Positions 10,678-22,787 are shown, counted from the first letter of the stretch. The stretch is 37,957 nt of DNA from Psilocybe azurescens (GCA_023853785.1 JAJIRX010000199.1:1-37957), one strand, 5' to 3'. Notes: generated by a model not told the origin, from the letters alone. A program made the numbers and translations.

Positions 10678-11291
10678 TATTGTGGCTGTCCGTTGGCCAT
10701 CTGCGTCTGTCTGTTTAAATTGAGCTAGAGAGTTTATCCTTAGTACTCACGTGTTCTTATCTTAAGCCCCGATGACTCAAAGTTTGATTGGGGTACACTT
10801 TTGTGCTGATTATATGTCAGGATTTTCCCGATAAATTGCCACAGATTTCATATAAGCATTTGGGGTTATTGCACTTACGTATCTATAGATAGATTACTAA
10901 GTATTCCGATCTGTTGATATCATTCAGAGTTTTCCTGAAGCTCTGCCATCAATGGATCTCCAATAGGCGCTCGTTGCTTGGGAGGCCGGCTCGCATTCTG
11001 CATTGAGTTTTAACGACCTCCGTTTTGATAGATTATTAGGAAATTTCACGCGATTATCTATGTATTGACATCTGAAGGTTCCTTATGAGAGAGTCGGTGT
11101 CATGGACGGGATTGGATGCCACTTAGTCCTGCCGACCCTATAGAAATCAACCTTGTCTTTACCAATTTTTCACACAGGGTTTTATCAACTTTCGTACCAA
11201 ATATTGAATGTGCTTATTAATAGGACAGCAATACTACGCTATAAATTGGCTGTATCTATGAACTCCTCTAATTATCTGTCGACCGCTATTG

Positions 11292-13452
11292 ATGACTTCC
11301 TCAGACAGCCTTAACACTGCTTCTCATATTCTTTTCTCAGCAGTCCCAGCATGGGGTAAGACTTCCACTTACAGAACTGTGTATATTGCAGAACGCTGAC
11401 TATATGTATTTCCTTGCCTCTGTCGACTAGGTCACGTTAGACCGTTCTGCGTGTTGGCAGCACGCCTCGTCTTGGAGAATGATAACGTCGTCGTAACTTT
11501 GCTGCTTTCTCCTAATCTTCTTGACAAGGCACAAGCAGAGATTTCTGCTGAGTTCCGGGATCGCGAGACTCAGAGTAGGCGTCGACGTGTTAGGTAGGCG
11601 AAATATAGCCATTCCTCGGTAGCATGAGCTTACGCAGTGCTTTAGGGTCTTTTCGTCGTACAGTTCCAATGCCGAAGACCCTTTCAGTCTCATGGGCCCG
11701 CTCATCCAAACATATCCGGCAATTTACCAAGCTCTTATTGAGAATAAACCTGTGTCCTGTTCTGTGACGAAGACGGTCTTTGACGCTGTATCTCCTCCTG
11801 ACGTGGTTGTTTTGGATGTGCGTGAATATTCGTTTAAACAAGGAAATATTTAATATACTCATCTGTTTCCAATCCCACGTCCAGTTCTTCTCGCATGCTC
11901 AGATGTTGGCGACGCGCGCTATTACTGGGCGCTCTGTGCCAATCATCGCGTGGTTAACCGGGCATGTCGCGACAGGCATTCGCTTCTGGGGTCCCGAGAG
12001 TCTTGGAGGATACGGTGACATCGAGAGGCAGATTGATGAAGAGGTTGCCCGTACAGGGTCCTCGCGCAAAGAAATAGGAGACAAGGTGAGTCCATTAATA
12101 TGAATGCCATTTTGATGGGACTGACGAACCCCTGATAAGTTATACAACTTCAACAAACGAACAAACGGTGAAGTGGTAAAAATAGCGGGACTGCCTGATA
12201 TGTACGACTGGGAGTATTTCCCTCAAAATGTAAGCCAGTGTGTCCGCAAGTTATCGAGTCGAGCCTGACTAAAGTCTTTGGGATAGCTTCCGTATGAAAT
12301 GCCGCTCGCCGAGTATATGAAGATCGCCTACGAGTGAGTCGCATAGTTGCACCGTATCTTGCTCTACTGGCAGTATCTCACTTTTGGTATGGAAAAGTGG
12401 ACTTAAGGAAGTGGACGCGGTTTTCGTCACGTCTGCATTTGCCCTCGAGAACGAGTCAATAAACGGGGTTAAGTCCTGGTTATCCGGGTGGAATAAAGAG
12501 GTCTATGTTATTGGTCCACTACTACCTTCTGGATATGGGGTTGTCTCAGAAAACGCACGTGGGTCTACGGATACGGAAGAATTTCTTCAAAGAGCAAGGG
12601 TAAACTATGGAGACAAATCCGTTACATTGGTAAGTTCCATTATTAAGTCCGATTAGTGCGTCTTAAAACTGTCCAGCGCTTAGATCTCGTTCGGAACAGT
12701 ATTCTGGCCCACGGCGCAAGAATACATCGAAGAAGCCATAGAAGCATTTGTCGAGAAGGATGCTCCTTTCGTAGGTTCCGTCCTAGACTCAACTTTAGAA
12801 CAATCTTTCGACCTTGGATTCAGATTCTTTGCTACGCTTCTCCGTTCGCTAAAATCTCGGATGATTTGATTAAGAAGATAAAGAAATCTGGGATAGGACT
12901 CATTTCCAAGTGGTTCCCACAGCAATATATTCTGAACCATCCCGTTAGTATCACGACGGTCAGAGAATTCTAACTAACTCACGTCCTGCTCCAAAGGCGA
13001 CTGGATGGTTCATGACTCATGGAGGACACAACAGTGTCATGGAAAGCTTGGGCAGTGGCATTCCAATGTAAGGATGACGACTTCATAAGCTTTCCGAACA
13101 AAGCTCACTCAAAGTTGATAGGATATGTTGGCCGTTTGAAGCCGATCAGCCAGCAGCAGCTGCACATCTTTCCTTGAACCTCAAGGTCGCCTTTGAATTG
13201 ATTGAAGTTAGAACCAGCGAGAATGGTATGAAGCCTCTACTGAGGTCTGGACGCCGAGCCAGCGGAACTCGAGAGGCTGTAGGCGTCGAGATCAGACAAG
13301 TCATAGGTTCATGTCGAGGCGAAAAAGGACAGGAGCTGCGAAAGAATGCCACAATCCTCAAGGCTGAATTATCAAGGGCTTGGGAGAGGGATGGAATCAG
13401 CAGGAGTGAACTGCTGAGGTTTTCGGAGAAACACAATCTTCAGCTCTTGTAG
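11292..13452 (+). CDS. UDP-glycosyltransferase copy B, intact, 11 exons
   Basis: GT1-family UDP-sugar transferase, probably glycosylating a small hydrophobic molecule (sterol, lipid or secondary metabolite; acceptor unknown). Exons 11292-11355, 11431-11593, 11646-11817, 11885-12085, 12140-12229, 12287-12333, 12398-12629, 12684-12770, 12824-12943, 12997-13067 and 13122-13452 join in phase to 1578 nt (525 residues) with no indel. The N-terminal domain begins HILFSAVPAWGHVRPF, with the usual substrate-loop His in AWGHVRP. The UDP-binding C-terminal domain has SFGTVFWP, KWFPQQYILNHPATGWFM, THGGHNSVMESLGSGIPM and ICWPFEADQP, ending at a TAG after NLQLL. It was the only frame found that keeps all eleven exons open. 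It is the inverted, non-adjacent paralogue of copy A and shares its exon boundaries. Confidence 0.95.
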
Positions 13453-13933
13453 CAATTCGTAGGGCCTTGTATTTCGATGCGTGCAGCGGGGAAATTAAGA
13501 TTCTAGTTCTCTGTATGATTCAAAAAATGGTTGATTATTTCTGCGCTGCCTCCAAAGGTCGCAAAGTGCTACAAAAGGAATGAAATGTCGTACATTACAC
13601 ATGTATGTTGGGATACGAGGTGGCCGCCAGGAGAGAAGGATGGAAAGTGACAAATAAAACAGATACGTTTGAAAAGCGAGGCCTACATGCGTAAGATCCC
13701 CAACTGCATTTACAACTCTACCTTTCACAGCGTACAAAGATGTTCGACTCTAGTAAAGACAAGCCAGTTTTGCAAAATTGGCTTGGCCAAGGTACGTCTT
13801 GAACTTGAACTTTGAAGCCTGCTAGCCATTTCTAAACGATGCGTGATGACGTAATCAAACGCGAAACCGATTCAGCTTGGGAAGACTCTGCCAACTGCCT
13901 GAGTATTGCAGCGCTGAGTGCCCAAGATTGAAG
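13453..13933. other. Convergent intergenic region
   Basis: This lies between the stop of glycosyltransferase B (+) and the stop of the EH-domain gene (-). It presumably holds the two 3' ends. Short frames here have no recognisable content. Confidence 0.5.
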
Positions 13934-16858
13934 CTATAAAAGGCCACTGCGTAATCTTGTGTTTGACTTATGGTCTAGGAGAGATGTTGGAGATATACTT
14001 TTGGAAAACAATCTATCGTCATGACGTGGCAACGGCGATAGCAGAGGGCCACAGGAAGTAGTGGGAGGACGTGGGTCAACGAAGGATGAAGATATGGGGT
14101 CTTCAACTTGTACAGAATTTGAAGAGATAGTGTTTAAACTGGTTGAGGTGGAGGTCGACGATCGACTGAGGCTAACGGAAGGTAACCTGTGTTCATAACT
14201 TCGTGTACGTATCACGGCCTGCCTGATCAGATCCACTGCATGGTTAATCCGCTTGACACTAGCGTCTAGACCAGTGAGTCTCCTGCAAAAGTAACATTAA
14301 TGCTGAATGGCAAAAGATACAGAGTATGCCACATACCCAATCTCGTCCAAAGAAAACGCGTCAAGATCATAATTCGAAATAAATCGCTGGACCATTTCAA
14401 CGCCGATGTATCCTTTTCGCTGAACATGCAGCTTGAAAAGATGTAGATCATCTTCCAGCTGACGCCTGTGCTGCGAGGGATCGTCCATTCTGATATATCC
14501 CTTAGGGCCCGATCGAGTCACAGTAGAAGCTGTTAAAGCGTCCCAAGAAAGATAGAAGGGCTCTACATTTAGATCCGGCGTGCTGGAGCGAGGTTCGTAT
14601 TTAGGTAAGGATTGATTCGCTGGTGAAGACGAGAAAGGCGGGGGCGAATCAGTAGAATTAAATTCTTCCAACAAGTCGGTCGCAACGTGATGTAAGAATC
14701 CAGAAGCCTTGTGCAGTGAAGAATTCTCTGCGTGAATCGGAGTTTCATGCCTTTGCACATCCGTATCAGCGTTACCGATTGTACCAGTTTGGGCACTCGG
14801 GGATATAAGGTGTTGTTCCATGAGACGCTGCATGTTTTCCATCCGAGTCTTCAGGGTTTCGTGTTCGCTGCGCAGCGTCTGCATATCCTTATTCGTCTGG
14901 GAGGCAGGTTGCACATTTTCAATATCCTCTAGACGTTTCAGAAGTTTGGCGATTTCCTGTTCCCGATCAAGGACAGTTCGACACAATTCCTGGGCTTCTC
15001 CGATAGCTTTGGTTGCTGCTGCTTCTGATTCACGAACACTGGCCCTAAGGAAACGGACACGGAGGTCGTGTTGTTCGGGCTTAAGATTAAGTTCCGTGAT
15101 AGTAGTCTTCATATCGGCAACCAGTCCCAAAAGAGTCGTGATCTGTCTGCTCTGCGTCTCCACCGTACCCCACAACCTTTCGGCTTCGTTATTGATGTTG
15201 ATCGCCGCTTCCTGGTATTCTTTCGACATCACTTGCTGTTCGAGAAGATCCAATTTGATCGAATCCACTCGCTTCTCTGCTTCGCGGCAGTCTTCTTCTT
15301 TATCGCTAACTGATCTTGCAGGGTTTGCTGTTGCAGTTTCAGTTGTATGTTTTCTTGTCGAAGGGCGTCGATGTTACTTCGAAGCTCATTCTGCGTCCAC
15401 CTTTGATCACGTATGACCACCCCGAGTTGTGAGGTTAGCCGCCCGACCTCCTCCCTGAATTTTGGTAGAAAATCTTCATGAAGAGTAGAAAGGTCATATG
15501 ACGGGGTTGATTTGGCGTTGGGTGCATGGGCGATTTGACAGGTAAAGATTGAGCGGAAAATAGGGTCGCAGACGGCTCCGCTATTACTGTTGGAAATTCA
15601 GAATGGTCGCTTTGGCCAGAGGGCACCTGAACTATGTCCAACGAATGAGAATTCTTTTGGGAAGAGGCTCAGCGGAAGCTGGCTTGGCAGCGGATGACGG
15701 TTCAGGTTTTGATATTTGTTTCGCCACCCGTTTCCTAATGAGCTGTTCGAACAATTTCATCCTAGCTGGAGATAGATTGTGTTTGAATCCAACATCTGAT
15801 TGGCGCCTTGAACATCTTATTCAGCGAGCTGTAAATAATATGTACATTGAATACATACCAGATTTGTGCCATTTCCGTCGGATTTATGTTATATTTCGAC
15901 GTGAAGTTAAGTGTCATATTCCCACTGATATGTTCGTGCAATTTGACATCTTCCATAAAATTGTGTATATCAGAGTCGACTTTCGCTGGAAGATCGAGAG
16001 TGCGATCTTGTACGATCGTGTCAGAGCCGTCGTCGTTATCGCCCAAGTCAACATCGTCCAAAATGTTGCAGTCTTCGGCGGCTACGGACAAAGGTACAGA
16101 AGATATCAAGGAGCTGTGTAGACTTCGCACGATATGCAAGCTTGTAGCAAAACTTTTGAAATCGAATAGGCCATTTTTAGTGTCAGCAAGTTGCCTGGTA
16201 TTGTATACATCAGCCGGAGAGTAATAGAATAAAGATAAGACGAACATCACTTTGAAAAGCGCCTCAAAGGACAGATCGGGTTTCGAGTCCATCAAGGCCG
16301 CCATGACCCTGCGTTCTGAGGAAGAGAATTAAGAAGTTGAAATATATGCGCGTATCGAGATGGTGAACATACTTTGAAGAAATCCGTTAACAGGATTGCA
16401 TTCCAAAAATATTTCCTTGAGCTTTACCGCGTCGTCGGAGGTTATGGGAGGAAACAAGGGAACAACCTTGGGAACCACTACATCCGGAATACCTTTTATC
16501 TTAGGCAGAGGGCCCGCTGAGTGGGATTCAACGCGACTGAATAAGAACATCAACAAAAAAACTTACCTTTCTCCAACAAGCTCTCGTCCAAGACTTTCCC
16601 AGCCTGAACCCATCCCGTAAGTCGAATGACGACTGCCAGTTCTTCCTTCGATAGCTTCCCGCTACCATCCCTATCCGCAATCGACCATATTTCCCGAAGT
16701 TGCTTGAACGATATCCCGCTTTGCTTGAAAATACCAATTGCCGTATCCACGCTCAAAGTATCGGAGCGGTTCCAACTGCCGGTGTTTGTCTCCAAAAGTC
16801 GACTGGCGAGGCTCAGCTCATCTGCAGAAGGAAGAAATTTATGCATGAACGTGGACAT
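13934..16858 (-). CDS. EH-domain and coiled-coil protein, Eps15/Ede1-like
   Basis: EH domains bind Asn-Pro-Phe peptides in endocytic adaptors. The first EH domain (residues about 12-95, exon 16858-16567) carries FKQLREIWSIADRDGSGKLS, with a full EF-hand loop DRDGSGKLSKEE, then VVIRLTGWVQAGK. The second (exons 16516-16373, 16315-15859) starts TSDDAVKLKEIFLECNPVNG and reaches EMAQIW, but its calcium-loop half is not open. Next come a Ser/Pro-rich linker, a long coiled coil (about 15420-14850, including KLDLLEQQVMSKEYQEAA and LRSEHETLKTRMENMQRL) and a C-terminal segment (GYIGVEMVQRFISNYDLD, then RLTGLDASVKRINHAV) after a final intron. Three A runs are each one base short (15655-15658, 15511-15513, 15299-15301), breaking the frame in the linker and coil. 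It is divergent from the NACHT gene. Actin-patch or endocytic function is inferred only. Confidence 0.85.
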
Positions 16859-17185
16859 AGTTCAAGGGGGATTTACAGAACTTATGGAATTGTGTTGGCC
16901 GATAGTCGAGTACCTGTGGCGAGCGATAGCAGGCGATGCCTGTCATATCTGCAGTGCTTTCATTTCTGCCCTGGGAATTTGTTGAACCCTTTTTCTACAT
17001 TAGTCTGAGTAGGAGTGAGGCGGTGAGCCCCGAGTATATGCTGCCACCGTGGTGGTTGTTGAGAGGAAAGAGCGTGACGTTGACAAATATTCTCGTCGAC
17101 GGCCTGTTGTCTCCCACATTCCTAGATGCTTTGTATCAACAATAATTCCAACTGACCTCACCTGTATACTCTTCTTTGAAGCACG
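16859..17185. promoter_or_regulatory. Shared divergent promoter region (EH gene / NACHT gene)
   Basis: These 327 bases separate the start codons of the divergent EH-domain gene (-) and NACHT gene (+). Both promoters must lie here or overlap the neighbouring transcription unit. I see no clear TATA box on either strand. Confidence 0.4.
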
Positions 17186-19852
17186 ATGTTTGAAAACGCG
17201 CAGAATACGTTGATTTCAGGAGGAACATTCACGACACATACCACTGCCATTGCGCCAAGTGACGGGCGCGAAGGTACTTTCATATCTTTTCTCCCTGATT
17301 TCCACTGACTGTCCTATATAAAAGGGCTTTCACTTATCCGTGACAAAATCGCCGTTGGTGCTTTCCACAACTCCGCAGAGCGTTACGATCCACCTAAATG
17401 CCATCCCAATACGCGGGGATTGTTCTCAACAAAATCATGGAATGGGTAAGAGATGCGCAGAAACTACTCTTCTTTATGTGGTTGTATGGACCCGCTGGAG
17501 CAGGGAAATCTGCGATTGCCCAAACCATCGCGGAGATGTGCTATGCTCAAGGACTCCTGGCCGCCAGCTTCTTTTCTCCAGGAATGTAACGAACCGGAAC
17601 AACGAATCGCTTCTGATAACCACTATCGTGTATCAACTCGCCATTTCTATCCCCGAGATACGTGAGCGAGTCGGAAAGGTTATCGAACTCGACCCACTCT
17701 TACTTTCCAAATCCCTTGAGGCTCAATTACAAGCTCTCGTTGTCGAACCCTTCAACGAAGCTGCGCTCGCTGGCCAACACCTCGCATCCCGCCCCAGGCT
17801 CGTCATAATTGATGGCCTAGACGAGTGCGGAGAATCTAAAGCCCAACGCTACATCCTTGATATTCTGCTATCTTCTCTGCAGAAACTCACAGTCCCCCTG
17901 TTTTTCTCGTTGCCAGTCGTCCCGATCCTCATATCCGTGATGCTTTCAACCAAGACCTCCTGAACTCCCTGACGACCCGTATAGTTTTAGATGACTCCTA
18001 TCAACCAGACACTGATATCAGAACATTTCTTCTCTCCAGGTTCGATGACGTCAAACAAAAGCATCCCATTCTCCTTCATCGACGTCCACCGTGGCCATCC
18101 ATGATGGATATCGAACTTCTAGTGCAGAAATCATCTGGGCAGTTTATCTACGCGTCGACAGTAATGAAATACGTCGATTCTCATCAACATTGGCCTCCAG
18201 ATAGGCTAGACATCGCATTCGGTCTCTCAATAACAGATGACGATACACCTCTCGCCGAATTGGATCTTTTCTACCAACACATTCTATCTTCCGTTGCTGA
18301 CATTGACAAAGTTCTCGATATCTTTATGTTCCTCTTACTAGTTCAGTTCTGGGATAAAACTAGGACCGTTATTGAAGATTTTCTCTTCTTCAGGCGGGGC
18401 GAGCTAGACGTTATCTTATGCGACCTACACTCTCTAGTGTCAATACCTCTACCAGACGATGACTCAAGCGAGCTCAGAATATTCCATGCTTCCTTTCCTG
18501 ACTTTCTCCTCGATCGTTCACGCTCTGGAAAGTTCTACATCGACACAGCGAAGGCATCCACGAAGATAGCGCGATATTGCATGAGACATTTCAAGGAACC
18601 TACTATCATGTGTCAAGGTACGCAGTTCAACCATGGTTTTACTGAAAGCAATCAACTCGAAATTTTCAGATGAGATCAACCATCATCACCTGCGTGCGCT
18701 GTTTATGCTACAGGCAACCACAGCAGAGATAACGGATGAGTTTCTGGACGACATTTGTGACATCGATATGGACGCTCAGTTATTTTTCTGGGCTTCCGAT
18801 GATAATGTCATCGGCATGTATGAACACGATAACAAAAGGATAATCACCTTTTGATATGGCTGAGCTCTCAGGTTGGTTTATTTCCGTACTCTTTTGTTTT
18901 CTGGATTTTCACACTTGAGCGACGTACAAATTTCAGCGTCATCGTGGACGGAGTTTGATGCAGCGTAACGCAAACTGTGTCGATCGATGGCTTCACAGTC
19001 AGCTCGAAAATTACCCTCATCAATATTTATTCTGTCTGCTCCTCGCGGCGGGCACCTACACCCAATTTGTTTCCAAAGAAATATTTGCGATTCTGGGACC
19101 GGATTCCGTAGCCAAAGCAGACACTAACCCTGATTATCAAAGACCACGCCGGTTTGATCCTCTTCAGATTTACTCTCCGAAGGAAGAATACAAAGACTTC
19201 TATACCATATTATCAGATTTTTGAAAGACCCTTTGCGGTCTAAGGAATATCACGTTGATAAAAATCGTTACGCAACACTCTCTATTTTCATCGCGGTCTT
19301 TCTGGTTCAAAATATGTGAGTGTAGCCCTTGTTTTATCATTTGTTTCGCACTCACGCATGCCTTCATAGGGAGAAATTTGAAACCTCTGAGCCTGGTTCC
19401 CAAATATTGTGAGTAGTGAGAAAGTTCTTTCGGTAGTATGTATGTGACCTGTGTAAAGATCCATAAGAACCAGTCCGGAAGCCCGGAAGCTCGCATGTAA
19501 TCTACTCATATTCACGCTGCCTCAGTCCTCTAAACTTCCAGAACTCGCCAGAATACTGCAAAGATACAATCCGAGACTAGAATCCACTGATGCACTTGAA
19601 GAAGAAACCGAGAAGTCTGTTGATGCCGCATTTGAATATCTCAGGGTAATCCTCTATGCTTTATTCGTCTCATTTACTGGTATTAATATCATTCATTTAG
19701 AAATTTAGGGACCGAGGCGAGAAAGATATGCGTTTATGCATTGCCTTTCAAAATCTGAAAAAGAGGTGCCAAGCATCCCTATGCACGCTTATATTACTTG
19801 GAGGCCACAATTCCTGCACGATACAGGGTTGGATTACGATGTCATGTATTAA
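17186..19852 (+). CDS. NACHT-domain STAND NTPase
   Basis: Fungal STAND-class signalling NTPase, a family linked to self/non-self recognition. Exon 1 (17186-17273, MFENAQNTLISGGTF) splices to exon 2 at 17325, giving the family's usual start with AVGAFHNSAERYDPPKCHP. Walker A is GPAGAGKSAIAQT and Walker B LVIIDGLDECG. After them come LLVQKSSGQFIYASTVMKYV, DSHQHWPPDRLDIAF and a helical C-terminal region ending MHAYITWRPQFLHDTGLDYD with a stop at 19850-19852. No ankyrin, WD or TPR repeats follow, so it is a short form. Six homopolymers are one base short (17415-17418, 17572-17575, 17901-17905, 18849-18852, 19218-19222, 19758-19762), and each correction restores continuous family-like sequence. 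The splice joins between 19315 and 19540 are unresolved. There is no N-terminal effector domain beyond about 60 residues. Confidence 0.85.
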
Positions 19853-19952
19853 TTCTGTAGTAGATATAAAGCCTCCGTCGATTGTGAGGCGAACTGGGAA
19901 GCAAGTACGTGGTCAAGGAAAATATTTAATAGTACAGAGTATGTCTTCACAC

Positions 19953-20907
19953 TTAATCATAGAAGACAAGCGCCCTAAGCTCGATCGACTCTCGGAGAGG
20001 CGTTCCTTCAGGCGTGGAAGGATCGCTGAATCCAGTGTGCGGAGTGAATATTGCGACACTGCCGTCTTGAATGGAATCAAAGCTAGAGATAATATTAACT
20101 ACGCAGATGCAGTCGATACTAGTGAAAGGGCGTACCATTTGATCAAAACGACTTCGTCCGGGGTCATTCCATGAAGATATTTCCATTTATAATTCTCGTT
20201 GTACTTGACTCCGAGCGTTTCTCCCTCGTGGTCATCATAAACCAGAGCTACAGGGACTGTGTCATTAGGCCCTACACTCCGGTAATCGCAAAGCGCAAGG
20301 GGCCAGTCGATTGCCGGGTGGCTGATTGGTCTCCAAAGGTTAATGATCTGGAATCGTTTTTCGAGGAGCTTAGGCGCATCAGAGGCAGGCAGGTGTCGGT
20401 GAACACGAGCGATAGATGATTGTGTCGTTTGATCGACATGTACTTGGGCGACAGGCTGGCGGCGATCAGGGCCATCGTCGACTTGTCCGGGACGTCTGCG
20501 ACGAATGGCTAGGGTTGGAGTTAATTGATATTTGCGATTCGTTGACACGATGACAGGGGCTTACTGTGATCAAACAGCTCTACCCGACTAGCACCTGTCA
20601 GCTTTTTGATAAGTTCGATGCTCTCGGGATAATATTGCGAATAGATTTCTTCGTCATTGGTGAAGGATGTGTGCTTGGAAGTGTGGCGGAAGTATTGGAA
20701 GCCGGTGGTATCGAGGGATACAGTGTCCTCCTTTCCACGCAAATTCTCGACGACTACATCCTTCTCCTCACGAGTGAAATTCTTCTTCCGCTCCCCAGTA
20801 GAAGCATCGGCGTTGATGTGCTGGTATGCTCGAGCCCCTCCTTCAGGAGGGACAAAGTATAGGAGCTTTGCGGTAGTCGAGACAGGGGTATCGTTAGGTG
20901 CCGACAT
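19953..20907 (-). CDS. CmcJ / GA4-desaturase-like oxygenase
   Basis: Intact three-exon gene (20907-20565, 20508-20136, 20082-19953) totalling 846 nt, 281 residues. It belongs to the fungal family annotated as 7-alpha-cephem-methoxylase P8 chain-related or GA4 desaturase family protein, implicated as hydroxylases or desaturases in secondary metabolism. Family landmarks, in order: TTGFQYFRHTSKHTSF, YYPESIELIKKLTGASRVEL, FDHTIRRR, DRRQPVAQVHVDQT (the conserved HxD pair), RFQIINLWRPISHPAIDWPL, ALCDYRSV, MTPDEVVLIKCFDS, TPHTGFSDPSTPEGTP and the ending RESIELRALVFYD. Length is normal for the family and the frame is clean. A TATA box sits 71 bases upstream. Its stop lies 100 bases from the stop of the convergent NACHT gene. 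The substrate is unknown, and no other biosynthetic gene is adjacent. Confidence 0.93.
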
Positions 20908-20978
20908 TGGTCTTGTTACTGAAGTGTGGGAAACGGTGGATAGGTGCTGAATGATCGATCATAGCAGAATGGTCTTCC

Positions 20979-20985
20979 TTATATA
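20979..20985 (-). promoter_or_regulatory. TATA box of the CmcJ-like gene
   Basis: TATATAA on the minus strand, 71 bases upstream of the start codon at 20907. Confidence 0.5.
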
Positions 20986-21767
20986 TTCGTTTCTGCTGTA
21001 AATTAGTAAACCCAGAGATGCTTATTATAATCGTAATGGCTGAGAAAGACGATGATAAAATGGCAGTTCGTGTGAGTCCATTTACCGCAAGTCTTGCGTG
21101 CTCGATCCTGATAGGGGCTGCTGATGTGAGCTGCTGCGAATGGGGCGAATTGCTTACCAAGGCAATCTATCCCTCAAAATACGGTGATAGCGGGCTGTAT
21201 ATTTTAAAACGATTGTAGTTAACCTTGAACCGTCGGCTGTTTAATCTGTAAAACAAGCGCTCCATTGAGTAGTAGCAGACAAATCGGGTCCTTTTAGCAG
21301 GGCACTGGAGGCTCTTATTATCCTTGTCACCTTTGGTTACTTTTTCAATTCATCCAAAGACCAGGAAATCCTGGATAAATAAGATATAAGTAACGCCTAT
21401 TAGTTTGTAAGCTAATTGCCTTCGCAGTCACTGAGCCTCGGAGTAACAATAACCCACCATGCCCGAAGATTGGTGAGGTGCTAAGGGCTTTCTCGGTGCT
21501 GTATGACATATTCAACTTGGAAACCAAAGCTTTAAGACCAAACTCATGATTACATCCAAGATGGAAAACAATTTATCATGCTTGTTAATAGACCGTGGAC
21601 ACCTGCGGACAAGGCTTAATGCTTAGCAGTCTGCGATACACATCCAAATAAATCGACGAGAAGGTGTCAATTGAACTCCATGCCTTTCTGAAAACTTACT
21701 GACGTGCCTTGAAAGAGAGGATAACAGGAGGGCAATTGATATATTTAAACGGACAGTCTGAGTAAAC
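20986..21767. other. Unassigned intergenic DNA
   Basis: Short frames only, with no family motif or splice structure. Nothing is called. Confidence 0.4.
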
Positions 21768-21789
21768 TATATATAGCTGGCTAAGAAGA

Positions 21790-22301
21790 ATGAAACCCCG
21801 AAGCCCGCTGGTCGAGCAATGTCAAAGGGAGCTTATCAATGCTTTCCAGAACGAACGCTACGGGTGTGCATGCTCGCCCACACGACTACCTCGACGATCT
21901 GGAATCATTCTTCAATGAACGTCTGCAGCAGGAACCCCTCATGCTTAACTGCTGGGAATAAGACCTCCTCGTTGCCGGCATGAAGACGAAAATCTTACTC
22001 GACCCCACTCTCGATGCAACACCATATTTTGAGTGCCTTTTGGGATATTTCTCTCGTTAGCATCATTCCTCTTCGACCATGCCCGTAGGAAGGAACAAGA
22101 AAGCCTTATGAGCCTCTCAGCCACCTCCGATGCGCAGTACGACATCTTCTGGGCTCTATAGACCAAGCGATCATAGCTTGGGGGTCGGAGAATCCAGATT
22201 CCATCGTCGATGCACCACTCGAAACACTTCCTGATCCAGTCACCCCTCCCTATTCCAACCACTCACATGGTAACAAGCACTCAACGCAGGCTAAGAAGTA
22301 A
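21790..22301 (+). pseudogene. Degraded gene of unknown family
   Basis: A TATATATA string at 21768-21775 precedes an ATG at 21790 (MKPRSPLVEQCQRELINAFQ). Coding-like sequence then continues in shifting frames: ARPHDYLDDLESFFNERLQQ, EPLMLNCWE, a TAA at 21958-21960, DLLVAGMKTKILLDPTLDAT, PYFECLLGY, SLASFLFDHARRKEQESLM, SATSDAQYDIFWAL, a TAG, then GSENPDSIVDAPLETLPDP and a stop at 22299-22301. The two in-frame stops sit where CAA and CAG would read through, so C-to-T changes are the simplest cause. There are also at least three frame slips. Unlike its neighbours, it cannot be restored by homopolymer correction alone. I do not recognise the family. Confidence 0.45.
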
Positions 22302-22787
22302 TGAAAGAGAGTCCTTCGGATGACGGTCTCTTTTATATTCATTACCTTTTATAATTTCATCTTACTTTCGCCGTTGTGGGCTGAAGCCTACAGGGGAGAA
22401 ACCGTAAAGACGCTTCCCAGAAGATAGCTCAAATTCCTGTTTCCAAAATTCTCCTAGTTTTAGATTACACGACTACTCGTCACCCTGTGTTTTATTGTGT
22501 ACCGTCAGTACCTACGAGAAGAACAAAAGCAGAGACAGGTGATTGATTCTATGGTGCCGACAAGGTTTAGAGCAATCCCAATCCCTGGGTGCTACGTTTT
22601 ACGTAGTGTCATTATGTTCAGTAGATTGAAATACAAGCACATTGACTGACTGAATGTATTACAATAGTACACTTCTCCAGTACATCAATCACTGCAATAA
22701 TACTGAAGTATCGTGGAAGGACTCAAAGCTTTTATTCGCCTTCCAGAAAAGAGAGTGAGCTGTAATCAACTTACAAAGCACACGGAG
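22302..22787. other. Unassigned intergenic DNA
   Basis: AT-rich DNA with no gene called. It runs up to the possible solo LTR. Confidence 0.35.

Larger units (their letters stand above)
10275..11291. other. Upstream region of UGT-B
   Basis: Apart from the palindrome and the microsatellite, no gene or family is recognisable. The last few hundred bases presumably contain the promoter of glycosyltransferase B. No clear TATA box was identified at the expected spacing. Confidence 0.4.

Noticed and set aside
11780..12103. ORF starting MTLYLLLTWLFWMCVN as a separate membrane protein
   Set aside because: It reads through an intron of glycosyltransferase B. Splicing at 11817/11885 gives the conserved sequence instead.
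14820..15416. Plus-strand 198-codon ORF
   Set aside because: Shadow of the minus-strand coiled-coil exon of the EH gene, with no motif of its own.
19200..19515. Minus-strand ORFs (98 and 75 codons)
   Set aside because: They overlap exons and introns of the NACHT gene on the opposite strand and show no family similarity.
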